8,987 nt of DNA, taken from NCBI GenBank assembly GCA_002327315.1, contig DCVI01000030.1:10091-19077 (forward strand), given 5' to 3'. Source of the DNA: Syntrophaceae bacterium UBA2192 (GTDB taxonomy: Bacteria; Desulfobacterota; Syntrophia; Syntrophales; UBA2192). Below the pieces are notes generated by a model. That model saw only the letters and a list, made by a program, of their open reading frames with translations, had not been told where the DNA came from and searched no databases. The translations under genes and the position numbers were made by a program. Shown in pieces: positions 5,672 to 8,987 of this stretch. The first letter of the stretch is position 1. Every line of letters starts with the position of its first letter.

Positions 5672-5773
5672 TCACGATGAAGATAACGCGTATCTCCCGT
5701 GTCGGATGACATGAATGCCCGCTGCCTTTGCGCTTTCCCGAAAATCCTTCTCATCGAGGGCGGCGACGATCCC
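5672..5773 (-). pseudogene. Possible remnant of a TOBE-like domain coding end
   Basis: Directly after the mosB-like stop, a frame without any start codon encodes 33 residues that look coding in composition. It includes ESAKAAGIHVIR, ending in a TGA at 5674-5672. The ABC ATPase in this window ends with ASVKATAIHVIR. Over 15 aligned residues ending at that R I count eight identities, and a 12-base stretch (CATGTCATCCGA) is identical. The ATPase ends three residues after its HVIRK; the fragment runs nine residues beyond HVIR. This may be the decayed end of a duplicated transporter ATPase gene, or chance. A 28-codon plus-strand frame (5711-5797) overlaps it and lacks a ribosome site. Confidence 0.22.
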
Positions 5774-5787
5774 CTGGAGGCTATGTC

Positions 5788-6615
5788 TTACTTGTAAATG
5801 ATCGTCCCGACGTGCTTGCCGTTGAGGGCCTTCGTGATATTTCCCTTCTTGAGACCGTTTATAATCTGGATGCGATCAAGGACTTCACTATTCTGGAGGA
5901 TCTCCAGGCAGGGCCTCTCGATGATGAGATCGTCGAGGTTTCTTTTGATCAACTCCCTGGCGCTGATCTCTGCGATGAATTTCGTTTTTTTGTTTTTCTT
6001 GGGGTTGTCCGTGTAGAGTCCGTCCTCGTCCTTCACGAGGATGCAGCTTTTCGCCCCGATGAGATCCGCCACGATCAGGGTGCCCACGTCGGTGCGGTGG
6101 ATGGGGATCCGCCATTTCGGCGACGGCAGGGCGTAGTAGTCGTAAGGGGGCATCCCGTGCATGACGGGGATGCATCCCTGGGCGAAGTAATTGGGCAGCT
6201 TCAGGATCTCGTCGTGGCCGATCTTGATGCCGCCCCAGGGAGAAAGCAGCGTGGCCACCAGCAGTGCGTTCTGCTCGGAGATGGAGCTGCCGAACTTGGA
6301 GATGATCCCCGTGGGCATCCCCAGCTCGAGGCCGATGGCATAGATGTGTCGGCTCCGTGTCCCGCCGCCTGTGAGCAGGAACATCTTGTGTTTCTTCTTG
6401 TTTGCGGCGATTTCCTTTACGACTGCCGGCAGGGCCTTCTTGCCGAGGTCACAGATGGACTGCCCGCCGATCTTCAGGACGTGCACGTCCGGAAAGAGCC
6501 TCTGCTGCGGGGCCACGTCGTACTCCTCGGCGAAGGACTTACTGACGAGACTCTCCCCCATGAGCTTGCTCTTGACGTGCAGACGTTTCCCGTCGCGCTC
6601 CCGGATCAGCGCCAT
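5788..6615 (-). CDS. mosB: Molybdenum storage protein subunit-like (MosB-like), amino-acid/UMP kinase fold
   Basis: A 275-residue protein of the amino-acid kinase superfamily, closely resembling the beta subunit of the Azotobacter molybdenum storage protein rather than housekeeping UMP kinase. Shared blocks are LKIGGQS (47-53, nucleotide phosphate loop), LTGGGTRSRH (81-90), FGSSISEQNA (108-117), GMPPY (154-158), HRTDVGTLIVADL (173-185), VKDEDGLYTDNPKK (194-207), the INGLKKGNIT segment (252-261) and HVGTII (268-273). The known protein is a hetero-oligomeric cage that binds ATP and packs polynuclear molybdenum- or tungsten-oxide clusters. This gene ends a tungstate-transporter operon, which supports metal storage or trafficking. 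No second (MosA) subunit is in the window, so it may form a homo-oligomer or have a partner elsewhere. Start ATG at 6615 has GGAGG upstream. Length is near the usual 270. Confidence 0.85.
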   Translation of the reverse strand: MALIRERDGKRLHVKSKLMGESLVSKSFAEEYDVAPQQRLFPDVHVLKIGGQSICDLGKKALPAVVKEIAANKKKHKMFLLTGGGTRSRHIYAIGLELGMPTGIISKFGSSISEQNALLVATLLSPWGGIKIGHDEILKLPNYFAQGCIPVMHGMPPYDYYALPSPKWRIPIHRTDVGTLIVADLIGAKSCILVKDEDGLYTDNPKKNKKTKFIAEISARELIKRNLDDLIIERPCLEILQNSEVLDRIQIINGLKKGNITKALNGKHVGTIIYK

Positions 6616-6681
6616 GGTGCCTCCATTGGTTCGATAAGGGTTTCGTCGCCGTGGGTGAGCGTGAAAGTCCGGCCTGCTCTG

Positions 6682-6930
6682 CTACTTTTTTGACTTTCTG
6701 CTTTTTGTCTGCTCACCCACTTCCACTTCGTCTTCACTGCCCTTTGTGCCCTTCTCCATCAGGACGAGCTTGGCCCCGACCGCCTTGGCGATCTGCTCCA
6801 GCTCCTTCTTCCGGAGATGGTAGGAGTAAAAATCGATCTCCACCCCGGAGACTGCCACGATCTTGAAGCGGGGCTTTTTCTCCCCCTCGCCGACCTTTCC
6901 GCGCTCACGGTAGAAAATTTTTCCTGGCAT
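6682..6930 (-). CDS. Small conserved-looking protein of unknown function in the Mo/W operon (82 aa)
   Basis: An 82-residue protein that I cannot assign to a named family. It starts PGKIFYRERGKVGEG and continues with a compact alpha-beta region: KPRFKIVAVSG (a strand), VEIDFYSYHLRKKELEQIAKAVGA (strand and amphipathic helix) and KLVLME (a strand). The tail from about residue 60 is highly charged and disordered, ending in RKSKK. There are no cysteines or membrane segments, so a soluble cytoplasmic protein is expected. It begins five bases after the stop of the TiaS-like gene, with its GGGAGG inside that gene's end, implying translational coupling. It lies 66 bases before the mosB-like gene. From memory, similar short proteins occur in Geobacter relatives, which would need a search to confirm. 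A role in oxyanion handling is guessed from position only. Confidence 0.8.
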   Translation of the reverse strand: MPGKIFYRERGKVGEGEKKPRFKIVAVSGVEIDFYSYHLRKKELEQIAKAVGAKLVLMEKGTKGSEDEVEVGEQTKSRKSKK

Positions 6931-6935
6931 GATCG

Positions 6936-7670
6936 TTACCTCCCATGGGATTTTTTTCTACGCTTTTCCCAGAGAGTGTACCACAAACCATTGCCGGAGG
7001 GTAGGACGGGCACGACCGGCCTGTGACCCAAAAGGCGCGGCCGGAGCCATCCCTTCGTGTCCACCCGGTCTTCGGCGCGCGGGGAGACGGCGTCGCGGTC
7101 CATGGAGACTACGAAAAGGCCACGTCCTTCGAGTTCGCCGACTGTGACGATGTCCGGGAAATCCCTCAGGCGGGCGAATTCGATAAACCGCCCGCTCCAG
7201 CCCGATGCCGTGAGCCCCACGGCGGCTGCCGCCCCGATGATCCCGTCGTTGGTCCCGCCATGTCCGGAGAGGTGGAAGCCTTTGGCCGCCTTGAGGGCCT
7301 CCGCCTGGGTGACCACCCGCTCCGTGCAGCCGCGGCCGAACTCCATGAGGGGCTCGAAGGCCCCGTTATCGCCCCAGGCCAGGCACAGCCCGGGGTCGCT
7401 TCCCGTCAGGGACTCTTTCTCGATATGGCGGACGGCCCTGTCCCTGAGCGTCTCCAGGAGGGCGATGTCGGGAACTTCCACGATGAGGCAGGCGGAGCTG
7501 TTGTGCGAGGTGTAGGGGATCCGGTCGTCGACGAGAAGCTGCTGCCGCACGGCACCCCGCAGCCTGCAGCCTTCGGGCAGCAGGGCCTCGAACCGGCGGG
7601 CCAGCTTGCCCGTGCCGACGTCGGCATCCAGGTTGTCCGTGTCGTCGAAGCCGATATATATGTTCTTCAT
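6936..7670 (-). CDS. TiaS-like protein (tRNA-Ile2 agmatinylcytidine synthetase-related), bacterial
   Basis: A 244-residue protein with the hallmark N terminus of the TiaS/COG1571 family, IGFDDTDN at 6-13, where the archaeal enzyme has a GIDDTD motif. Other blocks are QLLVDDRIPYTSHNSSACL (44-62), an LCLAWGDNGAFEPLMEFGRG region (95-114) and LSGHGGTNDGIIGAAAAVGL (134-153), like the G-rich segment of TiaS. Archaeal TiaS is about 420 residues and modifies C34 of tRNA-Ile2. This protein lacks the C-terminal OB-fold and zinc-ribbon tRNA-binding parts, so that activity is doubtful; bacteria use TilS for the same task. It sits between a tungstate-type ATPase gene (41 bases upstream) and a small protein gene, which hints at a separate nucleotide-dependent role linked to Mo/W. 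ATG at 7670 has GGAGG at the rather long spacing of 13 bases. Family is fairly sure; function is unknown. Confidence 0.8.
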   Translation of the reverse strand: MKNIYIGFDDTDNLDADVGTGKLARRFEALLPEGCRLRGAVRQQLLVDDRIPYTSHNSSACLIVEVPDIALLETLRDRAVRHIEKESLTGSDPGLCLAWGDNGAFEPLMEFGRGCTERVVTQAEALKAAKGFHLSGHGGTNDGIIGAAAAVGLTASGWSGRFIEFARLRDFPDIVTVGELEGRGLFVVSMDRDAVSPRAEDRVDTKGWLRPRLLGHRPVVPVLPSGNGLWYTLWEKRRKKSHGR

Positions 7671-7711
7671 TCAGTCTGTGTGACCTCCAATATAAAAGGT
7701 GAGAGCGTCTC

Positions 7712-8803
7712 TCAAGAAATGCTCTTTCGGATGACATGGATGGCCGTGGCCTTGACGGAAGCCGTCACCTCCGTACCTTCCTGGAGCGCCAGGTCCTCCA
7801 GGGCGTGCGTCGTCACGTAGGCTACCAGGGGGAACCCGCAGGAAATTTCCACCCTGTGGAAGAGCCCCAGCGGGACGATCCTGCCGACCCGCCCGCGGAA
7901 AACGTTTCTGGCGCTTGTTTTTACGTTCCCGTCCGGCATGGAGAGGGTGACGTTTTCGGGGCGTATGAAGAGAACCACCCGTTCGCCGGGCTTTCCTTTG
8001 CCCACGACTTCGATCTCGGATTCGTTCACGCGGACCATCAATGCCGTTTCGTTCACGCCCCGGACTTCCCCCTCCAGGATCGTCTCGGTCCCCACGAAGG
8101 AGGCGACAAACTCGTCGACGGGCCGATTCATGATGACGGCAGGCCTGTCGATCTGGGCGATCCGGCCCCCTTCCATGACGGCGATGCGGCCCGAGAGGCG
8201 CAGGGCCTCGTTGCGGTCGTGGGTGGCCATGATCGTGGTGATCTTCGTCTCGGCGAGGACCTTTTCCAGGTCCGTGACGATGGCTTCCCGCGTCGGCGGG
8301 TCAAGCGCTGCGAAAGGCTCGTCGAGAAAGAGGATCTCCGGCGAGATGGCGAAGGCCCGGGCAAGGCTTGCCCTCTGGGCCTCCCCTCCGGAGAGCGTTT
8401 TCGCGGATCGGTCGCTGAGGTGCGCAATGCCGAAACGCTCGATCTGCGCTTCCACCATGCGCCGGGCCTCGGCACCGCCAATGCCGCGGATCTTGAGCCC
8501 CGAGACGACATTGCCGAAAACGGTCGTGTCGAACAGCAGCGGCTCCTGGAAGACCATGGCGAGCCTGCGCCGGTATTCCAATATGCGCTGCTCTGCACCC
8601 ACCGCCTGCCCCCGGAAGAGGATCTCTCCCGCCGAGGGTTTCATCAGGTAAGACAGGGCCTGCAGGAGAGTTGTCTTTCCCGCGCCGTTGGGCCCGATGA
8701 GCGAGAGGGTCTCTCCCTCGAAGATTGTCATGCCTGAGACGTCGACCAGCAGGCTTCCCCCGCGGATCACTTTCAGGTTCCTTGCCTCCAGGATCGCCGT
8801 CAT
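7712..8803 (-). CDS. tupC: Tungstate/molybdate ABC transporter ATP-binding protein with TOBE domain
   Basis: A 363-residue ABC ATPase. Motifs seen are Walker A GPNGAGKT (37-44), Q-loop Q86, signature LSGGE (137-141), Walker B ILFLDE (157-162), D-loop region ALD (166-168) and H-loop H195. The region after about residue 240 forms a C-terminal regulatory part, with a TOBE-type oxyanion-binding domain at about 295-360. This matches ModC/WtpC/TupC ATPases, which power import of molybdate or tungstate across the inner membrane. The partner permease gene overlaps its start by four bases (ATGA) and is TupB-like in its last 61 residues, favouring tungstate, but ligand choice depends on the binding protein, which is outside the window. 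Start ATG at 8803 has GGGAGAGG upstream. Trans-inhibition by bound oxyanion through the TOBE region is known for related ATPases and possible here. Confidence 0.88.
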   Translation of the reverse strand: MTAILEARNLKVIRGGSLLVDVSGMTIFEGETLSLIGPNGAGKTTLLQALSYLMKPSAGEILFRGQAVGAEQRILEYRRRLAMVFQEPLLFDTTVFGNVVSGLKIRGIGGAEARRMVEAQIERFGIAHLSDRSAKTLSGGEAQRASLARAFAISPEILFLDEPFAALDPPTREAIVTDLEKVLAETKITTIMATHDRNEALRLSGRIAVMEGGRIAQIDRPAVIMNRPVDEFVASFVGTETILEGEVRGVNETALMVRVNESEIEVVGKGKPGERVVLFIRPENVTLSMPDGNVKTSARNVFRGRVGRIVPLGLFHRVEISCGFPLVAYVTTHALEDLALQEGTEVTASVKATAIHVIRKSIS

Positions 8804-8987
8804 CGAGGCCTCTCCCTCTGCTGGACGGTTGTGAGGACGAGATTGATCACGTAGGCAAAGAGAAGCAGGATGATCCCCAGGGCGATGGCGATGTCGAAGT
8901 TGCCCCGGCTTGTCTCCATGACCGTCGCCGTCGTGAGGACGCGCGTGTAGCCCTTGATGTTTCCGCCCACCATGATGGAGGCGCCGA
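8800..8987 (-). CDS. tupB: ABC transporter permease, TupB-type (C-terminal part only)
   Basis: The last 61 codons of a membrane permease run in from the right edge. The segment GASIMVGGNIKGYTRVLTTA is very typical of the tungstate permease TupB group. It corresponds to the cytoplasmic loop that docks on the ATPase and its continuation. A single hydrophobic helix follows (about IAIALGIILLLFAYVINLVL), ending in a short basic tail, QQRERPR. The stop TGA overlaps the ATG of the downstream ATPase gene (ATGA), typical of translationally coupled subunits of one transporter. The substrate-binding protein and the rest of the permease must lie upstream, outside the window. Confidence 0.88.
   Translation of the reverse strand, partial: GASIMVGGNIKGYTRVLTTATVMETSRGNFDIAIALGIILLLFAYVINLVLTTVQQRERPR

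Noticed and set aside
5728..6693. 321-codon open frame on the plus strand
   Set aside because: Antisense to the mosB-like gene, whose conserved kinase motifs are clear; the plus-strand product looks like a shadow.
7023..8737. Two long plus-strand open frames (7023-7820 and 7736-8737)
   Set aside because: Antisense to the TiaS-like and ABC ATPase genes, which have full family motifs.

Overview
The window looks like a stretch of chromosome from an anaerobic, GC-rich member of the Desulfobacterota (the former Deltaproteobacteria). This is inferred from gene content: c-type cytochromes, a tungstate-type ABC transporter, a molybdenum-storage-protein homologue, and an RRM protein beside a DEAD-box helicase. 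No rRNA or other taxonomic marker is present, so the assignment is soft. All complete genes lie on the minus strand; only the 3' tail of one gene, at the left edge, is on the plus strand. No tRNA, rRNA, insertion sequence, CRISPR array or phage gene was seen.

Right to left, in the direction of transcription, 8987-5788 carries a compact run of five genes. They are the end of a tungstate/molybdate (TupB-type) permease, its TOBE-domain ABC ATPase (4-base ATGA overlap), a bacterial relative of the archaeal tRNA-modifying enzyme TiaS, an 82-residue protein I cannot name, and a MosB-like molybdenum/tungsten storage kinase fold. Spacings are -4, 41, 5 and 66 bases. This reads as one operon for oxyanion uptake and storage with two proteins of unknown role inside it. 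It is the most interesting part of the window. A possible decayed TOBE-like coding remnant lies just downstream (5773-5672).

Next, 5621-3281 holds two exported cytochromes: a cytochrome P460-family monoheme protein and a 494-residue dihaem protein with a calcium-loop-like motif and a sulfite-oxidase-fold-like region. They are separated by 364 bases without a gene, containing several hairpins, two of them textbook intrinsic terminators in tandem. Then comes a ygbA-type gene (nitrous-oxide-stimulated promoter family, 3194-2832). P460 and YgbA families are both tied to nitrogen-oxide chemistry, so this part may serve nitrosative stress or hydroxylamine/NO handling; that link is inference.

The left part, 2692-649, is a cold-shock-like RNA-handling group: a 54-residue charged protein, a RhlE-type DEAD-box RNA helicase and a small RRM/glycine-rich RNA-binding protein, with untranslated stretches of about 90-140 bases between them. 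A short DUF493/YbeD-family gene (441-175) follows, with its own promoter. It shares a bidirectional terminator with the plus-strand gene tail at 1-81.
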